A stretch of DNA of 64,000 nucleotides from CAWAND01 sp963797485. GTDB lineage: Bacteria > Chloroflexota > Anaerolineae > Anaerolineales > E44-bin32. The first letter of the stretch is position 1. Every line of letters starts with the position of its first letter. Below are positions 18,834 through 27,176 of this stretch, piece by piece. The position numbers were made by a program, and so were the translations under genes. Under the pieces are notes generated by a model, which worked only from the letters and a program-made list of their open reading frames with translations, did no database searches and had not been told where the DNA came from. The stretch is from contig CAWCPF010000001.1 of NCBI GenBank assembly GCA_963797485.1, positions 248,001 to 312,000 on the forward strand, given 5' to 3'.

Positions 18834-18870
18834 GACGGCAGGGCGAGCCGCAAGGCGGACAGAGGTCGGA

Positions 18871-19824
18871 CTAACCGCCTGCGCCCAGAATACCGCCCAG
18901 CGGAGATGTGAGCAGGAGCATGGCCGCCGGGCCGAGCAGGATGATCAGGAGCGAAGGGAAGATGAGCAAGCCGATCGGGAAGATCATCTTAATCGGGGCC
19001 CGGTGGGCCTCTTCCTCGGCCATTTGCCGGCGGCGGACGCGCATCTGGTCCGACTGGATGCGCAGCACCTTTGCCATGCTGACGCCCAACTGCTCGGATT
19101 GGATCACGGCGGCCACGAAGGAGGTCATCTCGGCAAGGCCCAACCGCTCAGACATGTCTCGCAAGGCTTCTCGGCGCAGCTTGCCAAGCCGGATCTCCTG
19201 GATCACACGTCCGAACTCCAGGGCCAGATCGTTCTCCCACTTCTCATGGACCTTGGCCATGGCGGCATCGAAACCCAGGCCGGCTTCCACGGCGATTGTC
19301 AGCAGGTCCAGGGCGTCGGGCATCGCCCGAAAAATGCCTTTCTGACGGCCGCGGATCTTGCTCGAGAGCCACAGATCCGGGAAGAAGAAGCCCACCAGAA
19401 GGAAGAGCAGCGAGAACAGCAAGCCCTGGAGCCAGTTGCGCCCGGTAAACAAGAACACCAAGAAGATCACGCCGCCGAGGACGGCTGCGGCCACAAAGCG
19501 CATGGCCAAGAAGAACGCCGGATCCAACTGCATCGGGTTGCCGCCCATTTCCAGCCGTCGCCGGGTATTCTCCAGCGTGGCCTGCGGCGTAAACCTCTGG
19601 GCCATCTGGCCAACTCGGTTGAAGAAGGGCAGGATGACGCGCTCGTAGAACCGCTGGGAGAGTTCGATCTCCTCCAGCGAAACCGGCTCGTCGCGCACGC
19701 TGAACTCGGCCAGACGTTCGGCGATCGGATCCTGAGCCGCCGGGGCGCGGATGCCCGCAATCACGAGCACAACGGCCAGCACGATGACCACTGCCAGCAA
19801 ACCCACAATCAATGTAAATGGCAT
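18871..19824 (-). CDS. tadC: Tad pilus inner-membrane platform protein TadC
   Basis: 317 residues with an N-terminal TM segment (LIVGLLAVVIVLAVVLVIAG), a paired TM region at ~100-150, and a C-terminal TM helix (MIFPIGLLIFPSLLIILLGPA). The GspF/T2SSF cytoplasmic domain (~175-275) reads AMPDALDLLTIAVEAGLGFD, AMAKVHEKWENDLALEF, GKLRREALRDMSERLGLAEM and AVIQSEQLGVSMAKVLRIQS. It forms the membrane platform with TadB, through which the CpaF motor adds Flp pilin subunits. It is the last gene of the tad run, 31 bp after tadB; the gap holds an imperfect TTGTGA-N6-TCACTA palindrome. Confidence 0.95.
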   Translation of the reverse strand: MPFTLIVGLLAVVIVLAVVLVIAGIRAPAAQDPIAERLAEFSVRDEPVSLEEIELSQRFYERVILPFFNRVGQMAQRFTPQATLENTRRRLEMGGNPMQLDPAFFLAMRFVAAAVLGGVIFLVFLFTGRNWLQGLLFSLLFLLVGFFFPDLWLSSKIRGRQKGIFRAMPDALDLLTIAVEAGLGFDAAMAKVHEKWENDLALEFGRVIQEIRLGKLRREALRDMSERLGLAEMTSFVAAVIQSEQLGVSMAKVLRIQSDQMRVRRRQMAEEEAHRAPIKMIFPIGLLIFPSLLIILLGPAAMLLLTSPLGGILGAGG

Positions 19825-19840
19825 GGGCGCCCCATCCCTT

Positions 19841-19858
19841 TTGTGAAATTCCTCACTA
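19841..19858. promoter_or_regulatory. imperfect 18-bp palindrome TTGTGA-N6-TCACTA
   Basis: TTGTGA (19841-19846), six bases, TCACTA (19853-19858): one mismatch from the perfect palindrome found at 32358, 48622 and 61358. It spans the end of tadB and the short gap before tadC. It resembles a Crp/Fnr-family half-site arrangement (TGTGA-N6-TCACA). Confidence 0.4.
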
Positions 19859-20842
19859 TATGTCGATGTTCACGATCTTCTGCGTGATCATGAAACCGGC
19901 GACGATCATGATGCCGGCAAGAATGAGCAACGGAATGCCGCAGGCGCGCGTCTCGGGATTGAAGAACTGCATCAGGTACGGCCGATTGACCAGAAACAGC
20001 AGGGCCATCAGGGTGATCGGCAGGGCCGAGATGACCCAGGCGGTCGCCCGCCCTTGGGCGGTCAAGGCCGAGATCTCGCCGCGGATTCGGACCCGCTCCC
20101 GAATCGTATATGTAATCGTGTCCAGGATTTCGGCCAGATTGCCGCCGACCTCGCGTTGGACGTTGATAGCCGTCACAACCATGTCGAGGTCATCGCTGGT
20201 GATGCGCCTCAGGATATGATCGAGCGCCTCTTCCATGGGGATGCCGAGCTGGATTTCCTGAACCACTCGGTGGAACTCGACCGAGATGGGAGCCGGCAGC
20301 TCGCGGCTGACAGCCTCCATGGCTTGCAGGGTCGAAAAGCCGGCTCGGAGACCGTTCACCACCAGGTTGAGCATATCACCCAGCTGGTCGTCGAATTTCT
20401 TGAGCCGGCCGCCGATGGCCATTTTGACGTAGATGCCGGGGATGAAAAGGCCCCCAATCCCCATCGGAATGGCAATCAGCAGCGAGCCGGAGATCACCAA
20501 ACCAATCACAGCGCAGCCGATGGCGCTGATGACCATCACGGCGAGGTATTCCGCCGGGCGGAATTTCAGGTCAGCACGTGCCAGGTTGCGAGAGATGTTG
20601 GCGAAAATCTCGGTACCTTCGCCGAGGCGGTTGAGCAGGTCGGCTATCGGGCTGGTGCGGTCTTTGGCTCTGGCATCAGCTGCGTCGGCGGCCAGTGACG
20701 TGACAACACCTCCGGTCTCGGCGTACCGCCCCAGGCGCTCTTCGACCACCGATTGGCTGCCGAGCAGGGACATCAGCGCGCCTGCCACCAATAGCAGGAG
20801 CCCGAGCCCCCCACCCACGTAAAGCACCAGAGCAGGATCCAT
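19856..20842 (-). CDS. tadB: Tad pilus inner-membrane platform protein TadB
   Basis: 328 residues. Paralogue of tadC: N-terminal TM (LYVGGGLGLLLLVAGALMSL), double TM at ~115-150 (ISAIGCAVIGLVISGSLLIA), a T2SSF domain and a C-terminal TM. Recognisable T2SSF pieces are QLGDMLNLVVNGLRAGFSTL, AMEAVSRELPAPISVEFHRV, QEIQLGIPMEEALDHIL and VAINVQREVGGNLAEILDTI. Forms the assembly platform with TadC. Lies 18 bp downstream of cpaF. Confidence 0.95.
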   Translation of the reverse strand: MDPALVLYVGGGLGLLLLVAGALMSLLGSQSVVEERLGRYAETGGVVTSLAADAADARAKDRTSPIADLLNRLGEGTEIFANISRNLARADLKFRPAEYLAVMVISAIGCAVIGLVISGSLLIAIPMGIGGLFIPGIYVKMAIGGRLKKFDDQLGDMLNLVVNGLRAGFSTLQAMEAVSRELPAPISVEFHRVVQEIQLGIPMEEALDHILRRITSDDLDMVVTAINVQREVGGNLAEILDTITYTIRERVRIRGEISALTAQGRATAWVISALPITLMALLFLVNRPYLMQFFNPETRACGIPLLILAGIMIVAGFMITQKIVNIDI

Positions 20843-20860
20843 CGTCAGACCGCCATCCTT

Positions 20861-22271
20861 CTAATAGCGCCTCTCGCCCACGCCGAAGATCGACGGCGGC
20901 AGGTGAATTCCGGAGGCTTCTATCTTGTCCATAAACTTCGGCCGCAAGCCTGTCGGTCGCAGCCGACCGATCACGCGCCCATCCTCAATACCGGTCTGCT
21001 CGAAAACAAACAGATCGGTCATGGTGATCACATCGCCTTCCATGCCCTGCACTTCGGTGACGTGGGTCACTTTGCGGGCGCCATCCCTCATGCGCTCCAG
21101 GTGCACCACCAGCTGCAGGGCCGAGGCAATCTGTTCGCGGATGGCCCGCTGTGGGAGATCCATGCCGGCCATCAGGGTCATAGTTTCAATACGCGACAAA
21201 GTATCGCGCGGACTGTTGGAGTGGGCCGTGGTCATCGATCCGTCGTGGCCGGTGTTCATGGCCTGGAGCATGTCGAGCGCCGCCGCGTCGCGGATCTCGC
21301 CGACGATGATCCGGTCGGGCCTCATCCGCAACGAGTTCACCACCAGGTTTTGAATGGTGACCTCACCCCGCCCTTCAATGTTGGGCGGACGCTTTTCAAG
21401 GGACACCACATGCTCCTGGCGGAGCTGCAGCTCAGCGGCGTCTTCGATGGTCACAATGCGTTCATCGGTTGGGATGAACTGCGACATCACATTCAGGAAG
21501 GTCGTCTTTCCCGAACCCGTGCCGCCAGAAATCACCATGTTGATGCGGGAGATGACAGCCGCTTTCAGGAACTCAATCGCCTCGGGCGTCACCGTCCCGT
21601 ACTCAATCAACTGCTCGATGGTGATAGGGATCTTGGCGAACTTACGGATGGTCAGGACTGGGCCGACCAGCGAAATCGGCGGAATAATGGCGTTCACGCG
21701 CGAACCGTCAGGCAGGCGGGCATCAACGTAGGGGCTGGATTCATCGATGCGCCGGCCGAGAGGCGCCACGATGCGGTCGATGATGCGCATCAGATGGTCG
21801 TCGCTTTCGAAACCGGCCGGTTCTCGATGCAGCTTGCCGGCGCGCTCGATGTAGATGTTCTTGGCGCCGTTGACCATCACCTCGGTGATGGTCTCGTCCG
21901 CCAACAGTGGCTCGAGCGGGCCCAGCCCCAGGATCTCGGCCACGATCTGCTCGAACAGCCGCCGGCGCTCCGGGCGCGACAGGACGATCTTCTCTTCGGC
22001 CAGAATGTTCTCGAACAGCTCCTCGATCGTGCGGCGGACCTCAGCCGTCTGGCTGACATCCATCGTGGGGTCGAGTTCCGCCAGGAGTTTGTTCTGGACG
22101 CGAGTTCTTGAGATCGTGATAGGTGTCGCGTTGAGCCGTTCCGGGTGCAGATGTCCGGCGGGCACTGATCCCGCTTAGCCGACCGGTGCCGTCGCGACGG
22201 GCCGGCGCGCTGGGCGTCTGGGCTGCCCCCTCGGCCGCCTGGCCCTGCTCAATTCGCTTTAGGAGTGACAA
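20861..22271 (-). CDS. cpaF: Tad pilus secretion ATPase CpaF/TadA, frameshifted near the N-terminus
   Basis: About 469 residues. The best start is the TTG at 22271, 6 nt after GGGGAGG; reading gives LSLLKRIEQG and a Ser/Pro/Arg linker. One extra C near 22162 then breaks the frame, and the protein continues as AGHLHPERLNATPITISRTR. Motifs: MVNGAKNIYIERAGKL, DARLPDGSRVNAIIPPI, Walker A ISGGTGSGKTTFLNVMSQFI, the Asp box IVTIEDAAELQL, Walker B RMRPDRIIVGEIRDAAAL, and the His box TGHDGSMTTAHSNSPRDTL. This hexameric motor drives Flp pilus assembly (and retraction in some species). The start overlaps the cpaE 3' end by 13 bp. Confidence 0.95.
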
Positions 22272-23574
22272 AACCAACCTCCCCTCGGCCGACTATCGGC
22301 CAGGTCCTGCTCTAACGGCTGAAGAGACGCGGCCGTTCTGTTTCTTTTCTCTTCCGCTTCCTCGGGCGTGCCTTCAACCAGCCGCTGTCTGATTTTACCA
22401 AGAAGCTCAAGGATGTTCTTTGCAGGTACCTTTCCCTTATCACCTAACAATAATGGCACGCCCCGGTTGATCGAGGCGTTGACGGAGACTTCATCCGCCG
22501 GGATCTCCCCATCGACCGGCCGTTTCAGGTTCTCAGCCACAGCCTCGGCGCTGATGCCGCCCTTGCGTTCCATTTTGTTGAGCACGAAGAAGACCTGCTC
22601 ACGTGGATATTCGAGCACACTCAACAGGTCGAACAGCAGGCGGACGTCCTTGATGGACGGGATATCCGGCGTGGCCACCGCCACCAGCATATCGGCCGCG
22701 TCGAGGATGGCCAGCGTGATGTCATCCATGACTGAACTGGTGTCCACCACCACGTAGACGAAGTTTGACTTGAGGTAATGCAGCACCTGGCGGACCTGTT
22801 CGGCGCGAATCTCATCCGCCATTTCCGGTCTGGGCGGCGCCGCCAAGACTTTGAGGCCGCACTCGTGTGTGAGGAGCACGTCGCCAACGTAGTCCGCGTC
22901 GAGCTCTTCGGCCCGCGAGGCAAGATCAGCAATGCTGTTCTTGACCTGCAGGTTCATGAACACGGACACATCGCCAAACTGCAGGTTGCCGTCGACCAGC
23001 ACGCAGGGGGTTTCCTCGGTGTTCAAACCAATCGCCAGATTGGTCGCCAGGGTGGTACAGCCGACGCCGCCCTTAGCACTGTAGACAGCCAGCAGCTTGC
23101 TGTCCCGGATTGGCCCCTTGGAGTTCCCACCCCCCCCTTGCGCCGGCATGAGCTGGGCCGGTTTGGCGAGCTGTTTGCGCTGCACTTTGGCACGTTCCGC
23201 CACCACGCGAATGGTCTTGATCAGTTCGTCGCCCGAAGGCGGTTTGGCGATGAAGTCGCGCGCGCCGGCCAACATGGCTCGGCGCATGTAGTCGGCTTCG
23301 CTTTGGACCGACAGCATCACCACCTGGGCGAAGGGGACATCCTTGAGCAGGGCTTCGGTGACGGCGATGCCATCCATGTCCGGCATGTTGATGTCCATCA
23401 AGACGACGTCCGGCTGGGTATCGGACCCCAGCTGCAGGGCCTCTTCCCCAGACCGGGCGGAGCCGACGACATCGATGTCGGATTCGAACTGAAGCAGCTT
23501 GCGGAGATTTCGCGAGTTTCGGCGATATCGTCGACGATCAGGACGCGGATGTTCTCTTCCGCGGCTTCAGGCAT
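22259..23574 (-). CDS. cpaE: CpaE/TadZ-like pilus localisation protein: receiver domain fused to MinD-type ATPase; frameshifted
   Basis: About 439 residues from the ATG at 23574 (MPEAAEENIRVLIVDDIAET), with GGAG 6 nt upstream. One missing base near 23510, probably in an A run, breaks the frame. The corrected protein reads LRKLLQFESDIDVVGSARSG and reaches the phosphoacceptor Asp in VVLMDINMPDMDG. The receiver domain (~1-125) keeps the DD, D and K positions (IVDD, MDI, FIAKPP). The ATPase domain starts SKLLAVYSAKGGVGCTTLAT (deviant Walker A with KGGVG) and has CVLVDGNLQFGD and VVVDTSSVMDD. CpaE/TadZ places the pilus machine at its cellular site. A receiver with its phospho-site intact would let phosphorylation control this. 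Confidence 0.93.
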
Positions 23575-23616
23575 GGGGAGCTCCGTGCGCTACCTGGCGG
23601 CGAGACCCCCGAGCGG

Positions 23617-24741
23617 TCATGGCACCGGCGTCGCGCTGCTCGCGCCAGGCATGGTCGACTGGAACTCGCGCTCAGGCGCTTTAAGGACCGGTTCCATGCC
23701 GAACGGCAGCCTCGACGGGACAGCGATGTTGTAGTTGTCTATCAGATACTGCAGCGTCACGCTTGAGGTTGTCTCGTCGGTCGTGTCCCCCGGACCGCGC
23801 AGGGTCAAGGTGAGATTAGCGCCCGCGTTCAGCATGTACTCGAGCGCCAACGCGTCCTGAGGCGTCACGATCAGCGAAACCAAATCCGGCGGCTTGGCGA
23901 CGGTGGCGACCTGCTGCTGGGCCGGCGCGCCGGCGCCCTGAGCCGGCACGGGTGTCGGCTGGGTGCTTTCCTGCTCGACCTCACCGACCTGGAGCACGGT
24001 GGCATTGGCAATCAGCCGTTGGGAGACAAGGCGAGGTCGCTGCAGTTGGCCGGCGCCTGGCACGACATAGAGCGGAATCCCGGACACTTCCTCCGTGTCC
24101 AACCGGCCAAACGGCAGTGGCTTTTCAGAGGTACATTTGTTGTTTTCAGCCAATGTGTCGCATGCAATTCCGGACGCGGGTACGAGGTTTTGGTCGACCA
24201 AGATCTCAGTCTGGTCCGGCAGGCTGGTCTGAAAATCGGAGTCGACGTCGACTAAGAGAAGGCTCACGATCACGTCCACGCTGTCGCCATCTTCCAGCGC
24301 GTAGCCCACGCTCGAAAATCGGTTCATAGGGATGGTCACGGCCGTAAAGCCGGCGGGGATCGCCAGCGACGCATCCGACCCCGTACCAAGCAGGTCTCCG
24401 GATTGCTCGGTGACCATATTCTGCGTGATCGGCACGCCGCGGGCAATGTCCATGCGGGCCCGACGGCCGGTCACCTGGTTCAGATCGGTAATCATGGTTT
24501 CCACGACGAAGTCAGCCGGAAAGGGTGACAAGATAACGCCGTCTTGCGGGATGACCGCGCCTCTGGAGATGTCCTGCGCGGCGATCACGATCTGGGCCTC
24601 ACCGCCAAAGGCGGGACCCTCCGTGCTTTGCGCCTCCGGGCCGCCACCCCCGCTGCCAAGTCGACTGAGCACGAGGAAGCCAGCCACTGCGCCAAACAGC
24701 AGAATCAGCGCAAAGAGAATGAGAATGCGTCCGCGGCGCAT
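23617..24741 (-). CDS. cpaB: Flp pilus assembly protein CpaB/RcpC
   Basis: 374 residues. An N-terminal signal-anchor (RILILFALILLFGAVAGFLVL) is followed by an SAF domain (QIVIAAQDISRGAVIPQDGV) and the RcpC-type region: ARMDIARGVPITQNMVTEQS, LAIPAGFTAVTIPMNRFSSV and GYALEDGDSVDVIVSLLLVD. A Pro/Gln-rich stretch (~255-285) precedes VSLIVTPQDALALEYMLNAG near the C-terminus. CpaB proteins act in the periplasm or cell wall during pilus biogenesis. An AAGGAGG ribosome binding site and its own promoter (24793-24820) precede it. First gene of the cpaB-E-F-tadB-C run. Confidence 0.93.
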   Translation of the reverse strand: MRRGRILILFALILLFGAVAGFLVLSRLGSGGGGPEAQSTEGPAFGGEAQIVIAAQDISRGAVIPQDGVILSPFPADFVVETMITDLNQVTGRRARMDIARGVPITQNMVTEQSGDLLGTGSDASLAIPAGFTAVTIPMNRFSSVGYALEDGDSVDVIVSLLLVDVDSDFQTSLPDQTEILVDQNLVPASGIACDTLAENNKCTSEKPLPFGRLDTEEVSGIPLYVVPGAGQLQRPRLVSQRLIANATVLQVGEVEQESTQPTPVPAQGAGAPAQQQVATVAKPPDLVSLIVTPQDALALEYMLNAGANLTLTLRGPGDTTDETTSSVTLQYLIDNYNIAVPSRLPFGMEPVLKAPEREFQSTMPGASSATPVP

Positions 24742-24792
24742 ACAGCCTCCTTCGAGGTGGTTAAAACCGCCGACCCGAACACGTGGCCGGGT

Positions 24793-24820
24793 ATGATACA
24801 GCTTCCCGGTCCAGTGTCAA
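24793..24820 (-). promoter_or_regulatory. promoter of the cpaB-cpaE-cpaF-tadB-tadC operon
   Basis: On the minus strand a perfect TTGACA (24815-24820), 16 bp and TATCAT (24793-24798). It sits about 50 bp upstream of the cpaB ATG, whose RBS is AAGGAGG. It gives the assembly genes transcription separate from flp. Confidence 0.7.
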
Positions 24821-24865
24821 GCCATTCTTTAAGGTATCGTACCCGCACCTATCGACTCGATGCAA

Positions 24866-24890
24866 GGAGCCCTATCGCTGATAGGGCTCC
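24866..24890 (-). terminator. 11-bp inverted repeat downstream of flp
   Basis: Arms GGAGCCCTATC (24866-24876) and GATAGGGCTCC (24880-24890) are exact complements with a 3-nt loop. On the minus strand it follows the flp stop by 53 bp and precedes the cpaB promoter. There is only a short T pair afterwards, so it may be a weak terminator or a 3' stabiliser of the pilin mRNA. Confidence 0.6.
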
Positions 24891-24943
24891 CAGGCGATCG
24901 GCCTGTTGCACTGGCATGCTTGCGCAGGCCATGTGAGCCGAAA

Positions 24944-25090
24944 CTAGATGTTGCTCACAATGTTGCTGAACACGTTGCCGATAGCAGGACCAAGCAAGGC
25001 CAAAATTACAATGACGACAACAGCCACCAAAACGAGAATCAGCGTGTATTCGACCAAGCCCTGGCCCTTTTCCTTAGGCATGTACAACAT
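24944..25090 (-). CDS. flp: Flp-type pilin (major Tad pilus subunit)
   Basis: 48 residues, read directly from the minus strand: MLYMPKEKGQGLVEYTLIL, then a hydrophobic run (VLVAVVVIVILALLGPAIGN) and VFSNIVSNI. The GQGLVEYTLIL segment is the Flp signature: prepilin peptidase cuts after the Gly, leaving Glu at position 5 of the mature pilin and a Tyr beside it. A near-consensus AAGGAGG (25099-25105) lies 8 nt before the ATG, as expected for an abundant protein. It is upstream of the assembly genes with its own promoter. No TadV/CpaA prepilin peptidase and no TadE/F pseudopilins are in the window. Confidence 0.95.
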   Translation of the reverse strand: MLYMPKEKGQGLVEYTLILVLVAVVVIVILALLGPAIGNVFSNIVSNI

Positions 25091-25126
25091 AGCTTCAACC
25101 TCCTTTCTTCAGGATTTGATGGCTCA

Positions 25127-25156
25127 ATTATAAGGAGACTGAGCCTGAAGCCACAA
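25127..25156 (-). promoter_or_regulatory. flp pilin promoter
   Basis: Minus strand: TTGTGG (25151-25156), 18 bp, consensus TATAAT (25127-25132), giving a leader of about 30 nt ending in the strong flp ribosome binding site. Confidence 0.65.
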
Positions 25157-25208
25157 TAGGACCTATTTCCGATATGTGCCCAGCCGGCCCCAGGGGTTGA
25201 TCGCCAGC

Positions 25209-26269
25209 TCAATCGCCGGTTGGAAGAGCCAGGGTGGTGCGGGTCCCGGCCTGGCTGCCCTCGATCGCCACTTCGCCCCCCAGCTGTTCGACCCGATCGC
25301 GCAAACGCTTGATGCCTCCGGGGCGCAAATCGTCGCCCCCATTGAGACTGTCCGGATTGAAGCCTTTGCCGTTGTCTTCGACCACCGCCCTGACCAGATG
25401 ATCGTCCATGTCGAGCATGATCTTGACTTGGGTCGCTTGGGCGTGCTCGCGGACGTTGGCCAGAAACTCCTGAACGGCCCTGAAGACAAGCACCTCACGC
25501 GTTGAGTTCAATCGGCGCTCGGTGCCCGTGATCACGCAGTTGATTTCCAGCCCGGATTTCTCTTCGAAGGCCTCGGTGTACCGGCGCACGGTGGGTGCCA
25601 GGCCCAGATCGTCGAGCATCATGGGGCGTAGGTCGAAAATGAAATCCCGCACCTTGCCAAACGTCGAGGCGGCCGAATCCTTCAGGCTGGCGAGTTCCTC
25701 GCGCGCCTTGTCAGGGTCGGTTTCGAACAAGCGCATGGCTATTTCGGTCTGCAGAATAAAGTTGGATAGTGCCTGGGCAGGCCCGTCGTGGATCTGTCTG
25801 GAGAGCTTCCGGCGCTCCTCTTCCTGTGCCTCGATGATGTCCTCAACCCCACTTTCGATCCTGTCTTGCGAGGTCTCGCCCTGGACCTCAATCTCCGGAT
25901 TACCCTCCAGCAGAGTCAAAGTCCGGGTCAGCAGGTCCGACTGGCGCTCGAGGTGCTGCTTGTCGCTCTCCAGCTTCTCGAGCTGTCCGCGGATTGTGAA
26001 CAGGCGCTGCTGAGCATCTTGAGCGGATTCGTAGGCGCTCAAGATGTCTTCGCGGGGAACCGTCTCGAAGGCGGATTGAATTTGATGTAGCCGGTTGGTG
26101 ATAGTTGCATTCCGCTGGGCAAGCTTGTCGACCTCACCATGGCTCTGCTCGATAAGCATCTTGATTTCAGATAATTTGGTCTTGACCTGCTCAAGATCAG
26201 TGTGACTTCGAAGTCTATGAAGACCTCGACGGGCGTTTTTTCCTGAACGGGCTCGGCGTGCTCGGTCAT
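25209..26269 (-). CDS. DegS/NarX-type cytoplasmic sensor histidine kinase, frameshifted
   Basis: About 354 residues from the ATG at 26269 (MTEHAEPVQEKTPVEVFIDF). One base is missing near 26203-26210, after which the frame reads TDLEQVKTKLSEIKMLIEQS. There is no signal peptide or TM helix. The N-terminal ~150 residues are coiled-coil (LFTIRGQLEKLESDKQHLER), as in B. subtilis DegS. The HisKA_3 box is EEERRKLSRQIHDGPAQALS (His acceptor). The HATPase has EFLANVREHA (N box), VVEDNGKGFN (G1) and GGIKRLRDRVEQLGG (G2). It is followed 13 bp downstream in coordinates by the DegU-like regulator, which is transcribed first. The pair sits just upstream of flp and may control pilus genes; that link is inference. 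Confidence 0.92.
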
Positions 26270-26281
26270 CCCACTACCACC

Positions 26282-26974
26282 TCATTTGCGGGTGTCCTGA
26301 AGGCGCACCCAGCCATGGCGCAGGGCGTAGACTGCCGCCTGCGTCCGATCTTCGACGTCTAGCTTGTGCAGAATGGCGGTCATGTGGTTCTTGACCGTTT
26401 GATGGCTGATACCCAGACGGGCGGCGATCTCCTTGTTGCTCATACCCCGCGTGACGAACTGAAGAATCTCCATTTCGCGTGGCGACAAGGGGGTGAAGGC
26501 TTCCACATCGCCCTCCAAGTGGGGCCGGCGGATGTTCTCCACACCCTTGGACAGCCACTGGTCGAGGCCGTCCTTGTCGTACACCTGGTCGCCCACTACG
26601 AAATAGCCCCGGGCAACATGCCGGATCACATCGACCAGTTTGCCGGCGTGCACATCCTTCGAACAGTAAGCCTTGGCTCCGGCGCTGAACGCGTGCAAGA
26701 CCTGTTCCACGTCATCATAGGCCGTGAGCAGCACGACCGAGGTATTGATACGATCAGCGCTCAACTGGCGTGTGACCTGCATGCCGTTCATGTTGGGTAA
26801 GTTGATATCGATCAAAGCGATGGTCGGCTGCAGGTCGTGGATCAATTTCAGGGCCTGATCGCCGTCGGTGCCCTCCGCCAGGACGTCAATGTCGTCTTCG
26901 GCGTCGAGCACGTTGCGCACCCCCTCGCGGAACAATGGATGGTCATCGACAATGACAAGCTTGATGGTTTCCAT
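26282..26974 (-). CDS. NarL/DegU-family response regulator
   Basis: 230 residues. The receiver domain (~1-120) has VIVDDHPLF (acidic pair), ALIDINLPNMNG (phosphoacceptor Asp ~56), LLTAYDD (Thr) and YCSKDV (Lys). A ~35-residue linker leads to the LuxR-type HTH (PLSPREMEILQFVTRGMSNK, EIAARLGISHQTVKNHMTAI, LHKLDVEDRTQAAVYALRHG). It is the cognate partner of the downstream DegS-like kinase. Targets are unknown; the adjacent Tad operon is a natural candidate. Confidence 0.95.
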   Translation of the reverse strand: METIKLVIVDDHPLFREGVRNVLDAEDDIDVLAEGTDGDQALKLIHDLQPTIALIDINLPNMNGMQVTRQLSADRINTSVVLLTAYDDVEQVLHAFSAGAKAYCSKDVHAGKLVDVIRHVARGYFVVGDQVYDKDGLDQWLSKGVENIRRPHLEGDVEAFTPLSPREMEILQFVTRGMSNKEIAARLGISHQTVKNHMTAILHKLDVEDRTQAAVYALRHGWVRLQDTRK

Positions 26975-27176
26975 CTGTGGCCCCGCCGATCAATACCCGG
27001 TCCAGGGATGTTGGGCCGTTTCGCCCGGCCGATCCCCCATACCGCGCATCACCGGGCCGGCCAACGCGTCAAGCATATGATCTGACGCGCCCGCGGACCC
27101 AAGCCGGCGATCGGGCGCGCCGAACCCGGCTTCATTCCGACCTTGGACAATGTCGGCAGTATAGCACAGCCGTTCC

